A DNA stretch of 64,000 bases from Marinomonas spartinae (GCF_900089775.1 NZ_FLOB01000004.1:1-64000), one strand, 5' to 3'. Shown: positions 6,808-15,888, counted from the stretch's first letter. Notes: generated by a model not told the origin, from the sequence alone. Numbers and translations: made by a program.

Positions 6808-7716
6808 ATGACTACAAAGCGCATATTATTTACTGGTGGATCGGGAAAAGCAGGAAAGCATGTTATCCCCTACCTTCTCGAACAGGGCCATCGAGTGCTG
6901 AATGTAGACTTGGTGCCTTTGGATCATCCAGGAGTGGATAATTTGATTGCTGATATTACGGACTCTGGGCAAATGTTCAATGCATTGAGCGCTTATGCGG
7001 GATTTGATGAGCTGGACCCCGGTCTCGGTGTGCCAAAATTTGATGCCGTCGTGCATTTCGCCGCTATCCCACGTATTTTAATTCACCCTGATAATGAAAC
7101 TTTTCGGGTTAACACCATGGGGACTTATAACGTCATCGAAGCCGCCGTGAAGTTGGGTATTAAAAAAGTGGTGATTGCTTCGTCAGAAACAACCTATGGT
7201 CTTTGCTTTTCGGATGGTCAAACCGACCCGCATTATTTGCCGTTAGAGGAGGATTATGATGTTGATCCTATGGACAGTTATGGGTTGTCTAAGGTGGTGA
7301 ATGAGAAAACGGCTCGTAGCTTCCAGAGCCGTTCAGGTTTTGATATTTACGCACTGCGCATTGGTAATGTGATTGAGCCCCATGAATACGCGGAACTGTT
7401 TCCGCATTATTTTAAACACCCTGAAGTGCGCCGCCGAAACGCGTTTTGCTATATAGATGCTCGCGACCTCGGGCAAATTGTGGATTTGTGTTTGCAAAAA
7501 GACGGCTTAGGTTTTCAGGTGTTTAATGCGGGTAATGATCATAATGGGGCGATTATCCCAACAAAAGAGTTAGCCGAACGATTTTTTCCTGGCGTGCCAT
7601 TCACTCGAGAAATGGGAGAGCACGAAGCCTTGTTTTCGAATCGTAAAATTCGCGATGTGCTGGGGTTTAAAGAACAGCATAATTGGCGTCAATACGTGAG
7701 TGTGCCCGAAGAGTAG
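6808..7716 (+). CDS. NAD(P)-dependent epimerase/dehydratase (extended SDR)
   Basis: This 302-aa extended short-chain dehydrogenase has the N-terminal TGGSGKAGKHV glycine-rich nucleotide loop, DIT for adenine contact, VHFAAIP, IASSETTYG and the catalytic YGLSK (Tyr-x3-Lys, near residues 158-162). The family acts on sugar nucleotides or uronic acids; the substrate is not evident here. GGAGG lies seven bases before the ATG. It is probably co-transcribed with rsuA. Confidence 0.85.
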   Translation: MTTKRILFTGGSGKAGKHVIPYLLEQGHRVLNVDLVPLDHPGVDNLIADITDSGQMFNALSAYAGFDELDPGLGVPKFDAVVHFAAIPRILIHPDNETFRVNTMGTYNVIEAAVKLGIKKVVIASSETTYGLCFSDGQTDPHYLPLEEDYDVDPMDSYGLSKVVNEKTARSFQSRSGFDIYALRIGNVIEPHEYAELFPHYFKHPEVRRRNAFCYIDARDLGQIVDLCLQKDGLGFQVFNAGNDHNGAIIPTKELAERFFPGVPFTREMGEHEALFSNRKIRDVLGFKEQHNWRQYVSVPEE

Positions 7717-7788
7717 AACGGGTAGGACAAAGCATGGCGTCTATTGCTAGACACCGTGCCTTGAAGAAGGTCAGCCTGAATAATAAGG

Positions 7789-8160
7789 TTAGGCAAAGCG
7801 CTTTTCTAAATAGCGAATAATCTCAGAGGATTCGTACATCCATTCTACCGTTCCCTCTTTTTCAATACGTAAGCATGGCACTTTCACTTTACCGCCTCCT
7901 TCAAGTAATTCTTGACGGTGCTTTGAGCCTTCTGGGGCATTGCGCTTTTCGATAGGGAGGTTCAACTTGTACATCGCTCTGCGGGTTTTAGTACAAAATG
8001 GGCAGGCCGCGAACTGATAGAGCGCAAAGTGTTTTAATTCATCACTCACTTCTTGTTGCTGTTCGGGCGGACGTTTTTTCTTAGCGCCTCGGGTAACAAG
8101 GTCAAGGGCAATAATGATGTAGCCCAATAGATTACGGATTAAGTTGATAACTATTTTCAT
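7789..8160 (-). CDS. Membrane-anchored glutaredoxin-like / GST N-terminal domain protein
   Basis: A hydrophobic N-terminal helix (about residues 4-22) is followed by a basic linker and a thioredoxin-fold domain with the redox motif CPFC at residues 53-56. KVPCLRIE (cis-Pro position) and ESSEIIRYLEKRF are typical of glutaredoxins and the N-terminal domain of glutathione transferases. At 123 aa it lacks the helical GST C-terminal domain. It probably performs glutathione-dependent disulfide exchange at the inner face of the membrane. It is convergent with the preceding epimerase. Confidence 0.82.
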   Translation of the reverse strand: MKIVINLIRNLLGYIIIALDLVTRGAKKKRPPEQQQEVSDELKHFALYQFAACPFCTKTRRAMYKLNLPIEKRNAPEGSKHRQELLEGGGKVKVPCLRIEKEGTVEWMYESSEIIRYLEKRFA

Positions 8161-8331
8161 GGAGATGACTCGCTTGTTGTCTGATCAATATGGAAGGCTA
8201 AATTTTGGCCATTCTAGCGGTAAAGTGGTGATTATTTAAGTGCTAGAAGCAAATGTTTTTAAGTCTTCACATTATTTGTGTCATGATGGCTAGGTCTCAC
8301 ACTGAGGCTTTAAATTTATTGGAGTACATAC

Positions 8332-8523
8332 ATGAATAATAAAATTATTGGACTGATTTTGATTGTTGCTGGTGCTGCTTTAGCGGTATGGGGGTATAAC
8401 ATTTATGATGCTGCCACCTCTCAAGTGGCTCGTGCATTAAGTGGTGATACGCCGATGAAGGCGTGGGCAGGTATGGTTGGTGGCGCCATCTGTATTTTAT
8501 TTGGTCTGTCTAGAATGCGTTGA
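8332..8523 (+). CDS. DUF3185 family small membrane protein
   Basis: At 63 aa it has two transmembrane helices: residues 4-24 (IIGLILIVAGAALAVWGYNIY) and about 46-61 (WAGMVGGAICILFGLSRM). The linker, with ATSQVARALSGDTPMKAW, matches my memory of DUF3185 proteins, widespread in marine gammaproteobacteria and of unknown function. GGAG lies nine bases before the ATG. Confidence 0.82.
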   Translation: MNNKIIGLILIVAGAALAVWGYNIYDAATSQVARALSGDTPMKAWAGMVGGAICILFGLSRMR

Positions 8524-8622
8524 AAAAGCATTCGATAATGCGAGGGTAGGATTAGAATAGAAATGTAACCCTTAATATCCGCTTGATGTGTGTTTGTCTA
8601 TAAAATATAGCAGGGGGAATGT

Positions 8623-9018
8623 GTGAAATTTATTTTTATTTTGCTGGTATGTTTTGTCAGTTGGTTGCCAGCACTTTCGTTAGCAGATGATAGTCGTGTA
8701 CAGCAGGCCTTTGAGTCTCATCAGAGTGACCTTCAAGTGGAGGGGACGGGGCGAGTGGTGCGTATACTGAAAGACGATACCAAAGGGATAAAACACCAAC
8801 GCTTCATTCTGAAACTTCCCAGTGGTCAGACTCTGTTAGTAGCACATAACATTGATTTAGCCCCCAAAATTATGGATTTGAAAAAGGGCGATACGGTTGA
8901 GTTCTATGGTGAATATGAATGGAATCGCAAAGGTGGCGTACTGCATTGGACCCATCGCGACCCTCATCATCGTCATGTGAATGGTTGGCTTAAGCACAAT
9001 GGCCGTACTTATCAGTAG
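8623..9018 (+). CDS. DUF3465 family secreted protein
   Basis: The start is GTG at 8623 with CAGGGGGA upstream. A signal peptide covers residues 1-21 (cleavage after LSLA). The mature part is an OB-like strand-rich domain (EGTGRVVRILKDD, FILKLPSGQTLLVAHNIDLAP, GDTVEFYGEYEWN) ending in HWTHRDPHHRHVNGW, the His-rich end typical of DUF3465. It probably acts in the periplasm. The role is unknown; the His cluster could bind metal, which is inference. Confidence 0.82.
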   Translation: MKFIFILLVCFVSWLPALSLADDSRVQQAFESHQSDLQVEGTGRVVRILKDDTKGIKHQRFILKLPSGQTLLVAHNIDLAPKIMDLKKGDTVEFYGEYEWNRKGGVLHWTHRDPHHRHVNGWLKHNGRTYQ

Positions 9019-9236
9019 TGAATTGATTAGGGTTTATAGACGTTCCCTTATTATCTCCTTATTTTATAAGTTTTAGGTGGTTTCAGACGGCTCTTTTTTT
9101 CTGTAACAATATAGAGGAATACTTGGAGTGAAGCTGATAATGGTCAGTGAATTTTGTATTGGTTCGCTGTATGTTTGTAAGGCTCACCGCTGATTGATCG
9201 CTTGGTTGATCAGTATTCTAAAGAGGAGGTAATAAC

Positions 9237-9707
9237 ATGACAGACATTGATATTGGTATTAATAGAGAAAATAGATCCGAAATTTCAGAAGGACTAAAGT
9301 GCCTATTAGCGGATTCTTATACTTTGTACCTTCAAACCCATAATTTTCACTGGAATGTTACTGGCCCTCAGTTCCGTGAACTGCACCTAATGTTTGAAGA
9401 GCAATATCAAGAGCTAGCGTTAGCGGTGGATGATATTGCGGAACGGATTCGTACCCTGGATGTTGTTGCTCCAGGCACATACAAAGCCTTCGCTGAATTA
9501 AGTTCTGTGAAAGAAGTTGATGGCATACCGAGCTCATCGGATATGGTGAAATTGTTAACTAAGGGTCATGAGCAGGTGGTGAAAACTGCGCGTAAGGTCT
9601 TAAAAGTCGCACAAGAAGCGGATGATGAATCCTCTGCATCATTGGTGTCCGATCGTATGCGATCGCACGAAAAAACAGCGTGGATGCTAAGAGCGACCCA
9701 AGCTTAA
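9237..9707 (+). CDS. dps: Dps family DNA-binding ferritin-like protein
   Basis: At 156 aa with a four-helix bundle. [27 protein letters not shown] (residues 31-57) and [11 protein letters not shown] (64-74) carry the His, Asp and Glu residues that form the inter-subunit ferroxidase centre of Dps. Dps dodecamers oxidise and store iron with hydrogen peroxide and protect DNA in stationary phase. A strong ribosome site (GAGGAGGT) precedes the ATG, and an intrinsic terminator follows, so it is probably monocistronic. The N-terminal tail has few lysines, so DNA binding may be weak. Confidence 0.92.
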   Translation: MTDIDIGINRENRSEISEGLKCLLADSYTLYLQTHNFHWNVTGPQFRELHLMFEEQYQELALAVDDIAERIRTLDVVAPGTYKAFAELSSVKEVDGIPSSSDMVKLLTKGHEQVVKTARKVLKVAQEADDESSASLVSDRMRSHEKTAWMLRATQA

Positions 9708-9735
9708 TCTCTATAGCACTTCTAAATTTACACTC

Positions 9736-9770
9736 AAAGCCAGCGACTTGTTTTTCGCTGGCTTTTTTGT
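9736..9770 (+). terminator. Intrinsic terminator after dps
   Basis: An 11-bp perfect stem (AAAGCCAGCGA with TCGCTGGCTTT) is followed by a T run. Confidence 0.9.
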
Positions 9771-9788
9771 GTGAATAGAATGGGTTAA

Positions 9789-9961
9789 GTGACAAATATC
9801 GAAGTATTGTCTGAAAAGCACGCCGAGAAAGTGCTTGCCTATTATCAAGAGAGTTAAGCGCCTTTGTCCCCTGGAGCTAATTCTAGGAGATGGTTATTTT
9901 ACTTTGCCAAATTAGCTTGAAGTTACACGGGCTAGCGAAGAGGCGTTTGTATTAGGGCGAG
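9789..9961 (+). pseudogene. Possible relic of a GNAT acetyltransferase
   Basis: From GTG 9789 a frame reads VTNIEVLSEKHAEKVLAYYQES and stops. A short distance on, frames interrupted by stops read AFVPWS and GYFTL. N-terminal YYQES followed by a PW motif and YFTL resembles the start of RimJ-type acetyltransferases. No intact gene is present here. The match is short and by eye only. Confidence 0.3.
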
Positions 9962-9987
9962 AATATAAAATGGTGGATAAAGGAAAT

Positions 9988-10446
9988 ATGGAGTTAAGAA
10001 GCGCTAAGTTATCCGATGTCGATCTCTTATTACCTCTGTTTCACGACTACAGACAACTTTCTGTCAGCTTGGATAGTACGGCGGGCCTTGAGGAATCTAA
10101 AAAGTGGATAACAGATTGTTTGACTAATAATGATGCGACGTTTTTACTGGCAATAAAGGAGGGTCAGCTATTCGGCTTTGCGACCTTGTATAAAGGGTTT
10201 AGCTCGGTGTCTTTGCAAAAATATTGGATCTTGAATGATTTGTATGTGACAAGCGATGCCCGTGGTTTAGGGGTAGGTACTTTGTTGATGGCTAAAGTGG
10301 ACGACTATGCGGTGCAGACGCATTCCAAAGGCGTTGAGCTAGAAACATCGCTTGATAATCGTGTCGCTCAATCGTTATACGAAAAATTGGGGTATCTCGA
10401 AAACACTCAGTACAAGCGCTATTTTAAAAAAGTGAGAAAGGATTAG
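9988..10446 (+). CDS. GNAT family N-acetyltransferase
   Basis: At 152 aa: MELRSAKLSDVDLLLPLFHDYRQ is a typical GNAT opening. FLLAIKEGQLFGFATLY forms the first strands, ILNDLYVTSDARGLGVGTLLMAK (about residues 81-103) carries the Arg/Gly-rich acetyl-CoA loop, and NRVAQSLYEKLGYLENTQYKRYFKK is the C-terminal helix and strand. The ATG at 9988 is chosen because AAAGGA is just upstream; an ATG at 9970 lacks one. The substrate is unknown. Confidence 0.87.
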   Translation: MELRSAKLSDVDLLLPLFHDYRQLSVSLDSTAGLEESKKWITDCLTNNDATFLLAIKEGQLFGFATLYKGFSSVSLQKYWILNDLYVTSDARGLGVGTLLMAKVDDYAVQTHSKGVELETSLDNRVAQSLYEKLGYLENTQYKRYFKKVRKD

Positions 10447-10476
10447 TTTCTCACTTTTTCTATAGAGAGGTTAGGA

Positions 10477-11538
10477 TTATTGCTGAACAGTGGTTTTAAA
10501 CACTTTTCCTTCCACATTAATAAATTGTAAATAGGCTGGTTGCGTTGCACTGACTTCGATGCCTTTTGGCAGAGCCAATGACCAAGTGGCTTTTGAGCCT
10601 AGTTGGCAGCGTACTGCGAAAGCCATGGCTTTACAGCTAGACCAAGGAGCAAATGGGTTTTTAATGGTCACGATGTTTGGGTCTTTTAATTGAGTTGCTT
10701 GATAAGAGGTTAGTATCGTGCCATTTTGGACTAAATTTACTTGTGTAATATAAGCACCTTGTGTATCTGGCCCCGTATTAATGTAGGTGTTCACATCCAG
10801 ATGACTGTCTTTGAGTGTTGCTTGGAATAGGGTTATTGTATGGTGGGCACTGTCAATGCGTTTACCCAGTGGGGTAACAATAGCACCATAATTATAACCG
10901 TAGAAGCCGACAGTAAACAGAATAGATAAACTCCCCATCACAATTGAGAACTTTTTCAATTGGTCGATAGACAATGGCAAAGGGCCACTGGTTAACCAGC
11001 AAGCCCAGCTTCTATTCTCGATATGCTTCTGAAAGAGCTGATCAACCGCGTATTTACCACCACCAGTAATGAGAGTAACGGATGCGGTGGCAAAGCCAAG
11101 AGCAGCCATTGTCCATTCATCTAGACATGTGGTGCCCATCCAGCCAAAAATGATCATTAGAGTACAAGCTAAGCCAATGCTAATGAATGACATGAGTCGT
11201 GTTGCAAAACCAATAATTAATCCGATACCAACGACAAGCTCGACCAGTGTGAAGAAGATGATTGCGGTATGAAGTAGAGTGCCATGGGCCAGTAACCAAT
11301 GCATCACCCCCGTCAGGTCAAAGGCTACACCAGGAGCGGCATGAACCAGTTTATTCGCTAAATAAGCATGGGATGTTGGGTCTAATTTTACTGGGTCATA
11401 AATCAAACGGCGGCTGGCACCGCCCCAATATATCCAACCGGAGACGAGTCGAATAGCAAGTGCCATGACACCTGCTATTTGCCAAAATATGGGAGATAGC
11501 AACATATTGCTATCATTTTTTTCTTGATTAACTTGCAT
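10477..11538 (-). CDS. TQO small subunit-like DoxD/DoxA fusion, membrane quinone oxidoreductase
   Basis: The N-terminal half is a DoxX/DoxD-type membrane domain with about four helices (LALIRLVSGWIYWGG, AIIFFTLVELVVGIGLIIGF, SFISIGLACTLMIIFGWMGTTC and others). After a further helix near residue 200, the C-terminal half is a DoxA-like soluble domain. Thiosulfate:quinone oxidoreductase of archaea is built from separate DoxD and DoxA subunits, and bacterial fusions are known. The function here could be thiosulfate or other thiol oxidation into the quinone pool, but this is not proven. The ATG at 11538 is preferred because GGAG lies eight bases upstream; an ATG at 11568 lacks a ribosome site. Confidence 0.75.
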   Translation of the reverse strand: MQVNQEKNDSNMLLSPIFWQIAGVMALAIRLVSGWIYWGGASRRLIYDPVKLDPTSHAYLANKLVHAAPGVAFDLTGVMHWLLAHGTLLHTAIIFFTLVELVVGIGLIIGFATRLMSFISIGLACTLMIIFGWMGTTCLDEWTMAALGFATASVTLITGGGKYAVDQLFQKHIENRSWACWLTSGPLPLSIDQLKKFSIVMGSLSILFTVGFYGYNYGAIVTPLGKRIDSAHHTITLFQATLKDSHLDVNTYINTGPDTQGAYITQVNLVQNGTILTSYQATQLKDPNIVTIKNPFAPWSSCKAMAFAVRCQLGSKATWSLALPKGIEVSATQPAYLQFINVEGKVFKTTVQQ

Positions 11539-11613
11539 TAAAAGACTCCATTTATAAGAAGTTATCATTTGATCGAATAGGATAAAGGCTGTTGAACTGT
11601 ATTTTTTAATAGT

Positions 11614-11628
11614 TCTTAATAATTAAGA
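11614..11628. promoter_or_regulatory. Palindrome in the divergent DoxD / FMN reductase promoter region
   Basis: TCTTAAT-A-ATTAAGA is a perfect 7+1+7 inverted repeat between the two divergent genes. It may be an operator, but no regulator gene is adjacent and AT-rich palindromes also arise by chance. Confidence 0.35.
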
Positions 11629-11765
11629 TCAAAATAAGCACTATAAAAACAGTGATATTGTTTGTGGTTTACTGCTTTTACGAGTGGTTCGGCTTAGTTA
11701 TCTAAATATATAGCTAATTGATATTAAGTTATTCTAAAATATTCTTTAATCAGGGTGAGGTCAAT

Positions 11766-12425
11766 ATGAAGTTTTTAATTTTTCTTGGCTCGGTAAGGGA
11801 CAGTACACCTCCACGACCTGCTCGCTTGGGTGAGCGTGTGGCGAAATCGTGTATTGCTTGTTTTAAAACACATTTTCCTGAGCATGAAATCGAGTTAGTT
11901 GATGCGCTGGATTATGCGTTAGAGCCTGTTTTTAAACCGCATTTTTCTTATTCAAAGAGCAAAGTCCCGAAGCAGTTAGAAGAATTGGCTCAGAAGATAG
12001 AATGGGCGGATGGCTATGTCATGGTGAGCCCAGAATATAACCATTCAATGAGCCCGGCACTTGCCAACTTACTTAATCATTTTGGTAGTTCTTTGTTCTC
12101 TTATAAGCCCAGTGCCATTGTGACTTATTCAGCGGGTCAGTGGGGCGGTATGCGTGCGGCCATTGGTATGCGAACTTTTCTTTCTGAACTGGGCTGTTTG
12201 CCGGTTTCTTCAATGATCCATGTACCACAAGCACAGGAGGTTTTTGAGGAAGATGGTGAGACAAAGGACGCTGTTAATCGATCAGCGTGGTTTGGCTACT
12301 TTGCTCGTACGTTTCAACAATTAGTATGGTGGGCACAAGCAACGGCGGATCATCGAGCACAAGTCGATCCTCATAAGATGATTGAGAGCTTTTTGGCTGA
12401 TCCCTCACAACGGAATGCGCCTTAA
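11766..12425 (+). CDS. NAD(P)H-dependent FMN reductase family protein
   Basis: This 219-aa flavodoxin-like protein has the FMN phosphate loop LGSVRDSTPP (residues 5-14) and MVSPEYNHSMSPALANLLNHF (about 79-99), the diagnostic SPEYN(H/R)S motif of NADPH-dependent FMN or quinone reductases. AGQWGGMRA is the third family segment. It reduces flavin, quinones or azo compounds with NAD(P)H. The ATG at 11766 has AGGGTGAGG upstream. It is followed after 26 bases by an SDR gene. Confidence 0.88.
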   Translation: MKFLIFLGSVRDSTPPRPARLGERVAKSCIACFKTHFPEHEIELVDALDYALEPVFKPHFSYSKSKVPKQLEELAQKIEWADGYVMVSPEYNHSMSPALANLLNHFGSSLFSYKPSAIVTYSAGQWGGMRAAIGMRTFLSELGCLPVSSMIHVPQAQEVFEEDGETKDAVNRSAWFGYFARTFQQLVWWAQATADHRAQVDPHKMIESFLADPSQRNAP

Positions 12426-12451
12426 TGGCTTTATAGCGAGAGGTGTTTTAA

Positions 12452-13168
12452 ATGAAAAAGTTGGCTTTTTTGGTAACGGGTGCATCAAAAGGAATTGGCT
12501 TTGCTATAGCCAAGAGATTAGCTGATGACGGCCATCATGTTATTGGTTTGGCTCGGCACATTAAAGACATAGACTTTCCGGGAACACTATTGGCCTGTGA
12601 TTTAACAGACGTTACGCAGGTAGAACATGTTTTGTACAAGATAGATCAAGAATTTCAGATCATCGGTATTGTGAATAATGTGGGCATTGCCATACCACAG
12701 TCTTTAGAGTCGGTGGACCTATCAGCGTTAGAAAAGGTCTTTGATTTGAATGTTAGAAGCGCCGTTCAGGTAACTCAGTTTTTTATAGAGCAAATGAAGT
12801 GGGGAAAATTTGGTCGCATTGTGAATGTTTGCAGCCGAGCAATCTATGGTTCTCGAAATAGAACTGCGTATTCAGCAGCAAAAAGTGCCTTGGTTGGTTG
12901 CACTCAAACATGGGCGCTAGAGTTCGCAGAGTATGGTATCACAGTGAATGCTGTCGCACCTGGTCCGACTGAGACTGAGCTATTTCGTCAGGCACATTCT
13001 GTCGGTAGTGCCTCTGAAATGGCGGCGATTTCCAGTATTCCAATGCGTCGGCTTGGCCAGCCGAAAGAAGTGGCTTCTGTCGTTTGCTTTCTTTTATCAG
13101 AAGAGGCGAGTTTTATTACGGGACAAGTTCTTGCGGTGGACGGTGGAGGAAGTCTAGGTGGCAGATGA
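12452..13168 (+). CDS. SDR family oxidoreductase (FabG-like)
   Basis: A classical 238-aa short-chain dehydrogenase. TGASKGIG (residues 9-16) binds the nucleotide, NNVG stabilises the core, and YSAAK (about residues 138-142), with a Ser in VNVCSRA eleven residues before the Tyr, forms the active site. NAVAPGPTETELF and the C-terminal ITGQVLAVDGGGSLGG are FabG-like. The substrate is not indicated. It is probably in an operon with the FMN reductase. Confidence 0.88.
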   Translation: MKKLAFLVTGASKGIGFAIAKRLADDGHHVIGLARHIKDIDFPGTLLACDLTDVTQVEHVLYKIDQEFQIIGIVNNVGIAIPQSLESVDLSALEKVFDLNVRSAVQVTQFFIEQMKWGKFGRIVNVCSRAIYGSRNRTAYSAAKSALVGCTQTWALEFAEYGITVNAVAPGPTETELFRQAHSVGSASEMAAISSIPMRRLGQPKEVASVVCFLLSEEASFITGQVLAVDGGGSLGGR

Positions 13169-13282
13169 AATGTGCTTATTCTGAGGAAGCCCCGTCTCTT
13201 TATAGCTGAGGGTAATGGCTTGGGTGTAATCTTCTTTACATTACTCTTTGTATTTTAACGTTTTATTAGAAGGAAATAGATT

Positions 13283-14284
13283 ATGTCATCTTCAACATCT
13301 GCTGGTCCTTTACGTCGCTTGCGTCGCCTTCGGGGGACACAAGCCATGCGTGACTTGGTTAAAGAGCATGATTTTTCTCTCAATGATCTGATTTATCCTC
13401 TTTTTATCGAAGAGAGCATTGATAAAGCCATTCCACTTACTAAGTTGCCAGGCATAGAACGTTTGCCAGAAAGCGCTTTGGCTCAAGAAACAAAAGACTT
13501 GTTTGCTTTAGGCATCCGCTATGTGATGCCGTTTGGTATTAGTCATAAAAAAGATGCGATAGGCAGTGATACTTGGGATGATGGCGGCTTACTGGCGCGG
13601 ATGATTTTGACCATAAAAGAAGCGTGTCCTGAGATGATTGTGATTCCAGATATTTGCTTTTGCGAATACACAGATCACGGTCATTGTGGTGTGGTGCATC
13701 ATGGTGATGTGGATAACGATGAAAGCGTCAAAAACTTAGTGAAGCAATGCATTACGGCAGCTAGGGCAGGAGCTGATATGTTAGCGCCTTCGGCTATGAT
13801 GGACGGTCAAGTGTTGGCCATTCGCCAAGGTCTGGACGACGCTGGCTTTAAGCAAGTGGGCATTTTGGCCCATTCCGCGAAATTTGCATCGTCTTTTTAC
13901 GGACCGTTTCGTGAAGCGGTTGAAAGTGAATTGAATGGTGATAGAAAGTCATACCAATTGGATTGCGCTAATGGTCGTCAGGCGTTGCAAGAAGCCTTAC
14001 TGGATGAGCAAGAAGGCGCGGACGTTCTGATGGTGAAACCAGGAACCCCTTATTTGGATGTTTTAGCCAATTTACGCCGAGAAACACATCTTCCATTGGC
14101 CGCTTATCAAGTGGGTGGTGAATACGCGGGTATTAAGTTTGCTGCGTTAGCGGGTGCGCTGGATGAGCAGCAAACGGTATTTGAAACCCTAGTGGGCTTT
14201 AAGCGAGCCGGGGCGGAGTTTATTGTTAGCTACTATGCTAAACAGGTTGCACAATGGCTGGCAACGGATCGACTTGTAAAATAG
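13283..14284 (+). CDS. hemB: Delta-aminolevulinic acid dehydratase (porphobilinogen synthase)
   Basis: This 333-aa enzyme joins two 5-aminolevulinates into porphobilinogen in heme synthesis. Two Schiff-base lysines are visible in HSAKFASSFYGPFR (about residues 200-213) and LMVKPGTPYLDVL (about 252-264). DICFCEYTDHGHCG holds the three cysteines that bind the catalytic zinc in E. coli-type enzymes. Metal-site Arg/Asp variants of magnesium enzymes are absent. AAGGA precedes the ATG. The nitrilase-family gene starts 9 bases after the stop. Confidence 0.95.
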   Translation: MSSSTSAGPLRRLRRLRGTQAMRDLVKEHDFSLNDLIYPLFIEESIDKAIPLTKLPGIERLPESALAQETKDLFALGIRYVMPFGISHKKDAIGSDTWDDGGLLARMILTIKEACPEMIVIPDICFCEYTDHGHCGVVHHGDVDNDESVKNLVKQCITAARAGADMLAPSAMMDGQVLAIRQGLDDAGFKQVGILAHSAKFASSFYGPFREAVESELNGDRKSYQLDCANGRQALQEALLDEQEGADVLMVKPGTPYLDVLANLRRETHLPLAAYQVGGEYAGIKFAALAGALDEQQTVFETLVGFKRAGAEFIVSYYAKQVAQWLATDRLVK

Positions 14285-14293
14285 AGGAAAGCG

Positions 14294-15043
14294 ATGAGTT
14301 CCCAGTCTATAACCGTCAGTTTGGCACAAATTCCTGTTGTTAAAGGCGCGGTTGATGAAAACCTTACAACACACCTTTTCGCTATCGCTAGGTCTGCGGC
14401 GATCGGTGCAGATTTGGTGGTGTTTCCTGAATTATCACTGACAGGATATGAGCTAGAGTTGGCTGCTGGTCTTGCTTTCCATGCTCATGCACCGGAGTTT
14501 GCTGTGTTATCTAAAGCGTCTATCGAGAACAATATTATTGTGATCGCAGGCTGCCCTTGCGCGGTGGAAAAGGATAAGCCAGCCATCGGTGCTGTGATTT
14601 GTTTTCCTGATGGTCGGATTGAGCATTACGCTAAGCAGTATTTGCACGATGGAGAAGATCAATATTGTTCTATTGGCACTAAGGATTATGTGTTCTTAGT
14701 TGGGAATTATCGAGTGGCCTTAGGGATTTGTGCGGATTTTTCGGATGCTCGTCACCCTGCGAGGGCGGCTGAAAAATTGGCGGATCTGTATGTCGCTAGT
14801 GCATTGATTTCAGAATCAGGCTATGAAGCGGATGCTAAGATTTTGTCTCACATTGCGGCTCAGTATCAGATGCCTGTTATGCTCTCAAATCATATTTCTC
14901 AAACGGGTGGTTGGCAGACATTTGGTCACAATGCCGCTTGGGATTCGTCTGGTCAGCTGGCTGTTTCATCTCATAGTAAAGAAGCTTGTTTGCTTTTGTG
15001 TACGCTTAATACGAGTGAGATAACAGGCTATGTTATCGCCTAA
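14294..15043 (+). CDS. Carbon-nitrogen hydrolase (nitrilase superfamily)
   Basis: At 249 aa it shows the Glu-Lys-Cys triad of the superfamily: FPELSLTGYEL (Glu near residue 43), HYAKQYLHDGE (Lys near 115) and LGICADFSDARHP (Cys near 147). Members hydrolyse nitriles, amides or ureido compounds. The LTGYE motif and small size place it with the simple amidases, substrate unknown. GAGGAA lies just before the ATG, 9 bases after hemB, so the pair is one transcript. Confidence 0.87.
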   Translation: MSSQSITVSLAQIPVVKGAVDENLTTHLFAIARSAAIGADLVVFPELSLTGYELELAAGLAFHAHAPEFAVLSKASIENNIIVIAGCPCAVEKDKPAIGAVICFPDGRIEHYAKQYLHDGEDQYCSIGTKDYVFLVGNYRVALGICADFSDARHPARAAEKLADLYVASALISESGYEADAKILSHIAAQYQMPVMLSNHISQTGGWQTFGHNAAWDSSGQLAVSSHSKEACLLLCTLNTSEITGYVIA

Positions 15044-15141
15044 TAAAGAAAGTGTACAAAATACAAAAGATGTTTTGTTTCTAATCCTGACTCTATTTGA
15101 GTATGGATTGTTAAGTGAATTTTTCTGTTAGAGGTTGAGTC

Positions 15142-15183
15142 AAGCCAAGAACAAACGCTCAATCAATGATCTGTTCTTGGCTT
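15142..15183. terminator. Inverted repeat between convergent genes, probable terminator
   Basis: A 12-bp perfect stem (AAGCCAAGAACA with TGTTCTTGGCTT) has an 18-base loop, between the nitrilase-family gene and the minus-strand 2H gene. The adjoining T tracts are poor, so efficiency is uncertain. Confidence 0.55.
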
Positions 15184-15192
15184 AGCTGTCTG

Positions 15193-15888
15193 CTATTTTT
15201 TAAAATAGTAGCGAGCGATGATTTCTTTTTGTTGACCCCATTCATCGGCAATACCGATACCAATACCCACAATTTCCCCTTGGGCTTCTGGCGGATGTTT
15301 CTTCATTTTTATATTGAAACTGGCCAGTTTTGGGCTTTTTTCGTTCGCTAGTAGAGTTAAATGGGGCTGGAAGTTTTGGAAAACGTTCGGGCTGCCATAG
15401 CGTTGGAACGCAGCAAGCTTGTTAGGGTAGTTTTTTACCCAGCCTGGTAGAGGCGCATGCTTATCTCGCAATGGTTCAATAGCGAGGGTCACTTCGTCTG
15501 CAAGACGTTGAAGTTTGCTTGAGTCATCTAGATTGATAAAGGCCCAGTTGCCTTTCGTGACCGTCAGTCCATTCGCTTTAATCGGAAAAGGGCGATACTG
15601 TGTGGCTATCTGCTTAACGGCTTTTTCGATAGCGGATTTCGCATCTTTTGGAAAATTGGTCAGGTAGAGTGTGGCATGTACAGGCATGCCTTTTTCGTAA
15701 AAGGTGGTGATGCCTCCTTTTTTCAAGGTGTCACTGGTGTGCTTGACTAGTTCTGTAATGGGTTTAGAGGGGATTGCAAAGACATCCATACTGATGCTGT
15801 CTGCGAAAGCGCTGGTGGATAAGCTGACGGCCCCGATCAGAGCGATGTGTCCCAGTGCTCGTTTCATAATGTGCTTGTTTTTAAACAT
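15193..15888 (-). CDS. Exported 2H phosphoesterase (2'-5' RNA ligase-like)
   Basis: A signal peptide (KRALGHIALIGAVSLSTSAFA) opens the protein. Two HxTx motifs follow at H71-A-T73-L (VHATLYL) and H176-L-T178-L (PHLTLLA), the paired active-site motifs of 2H phosphoesterases, including LigT/ThpR and cyclic phosphodiesterases. They are spaced about 105 residues apart, as in the family. Most bacterial members are cytoplasmic, so export is unusual and suggests an extracellular cyclic or 2'-5' phosphoester substrate. The ATG at 15888 is chosen because AAGGA lies seven bases upstream. Length 231 aa. Confidence 0.8.
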   Translation of the reverse strand: MFKNKHIMKRALGHIALIGAVSLSTSAFADSISMDVFAIPSKPITELVKHTSDTLKKGGITTFYEKGMPVHATLYLTNFPKDAKSAIEKAVKQIATQYRPFPIKANGLTVTKGNWAFINLDDSSKLQRLADEVTLAIEPLRDKHAPLPGWVKNYPNKLAAFQRYGSPNVFQNFQPHLTLLANEKSPKLASFNIKMKKHPPEAQGEIVGIGIGIADEWGQQKEIIARYYFKK

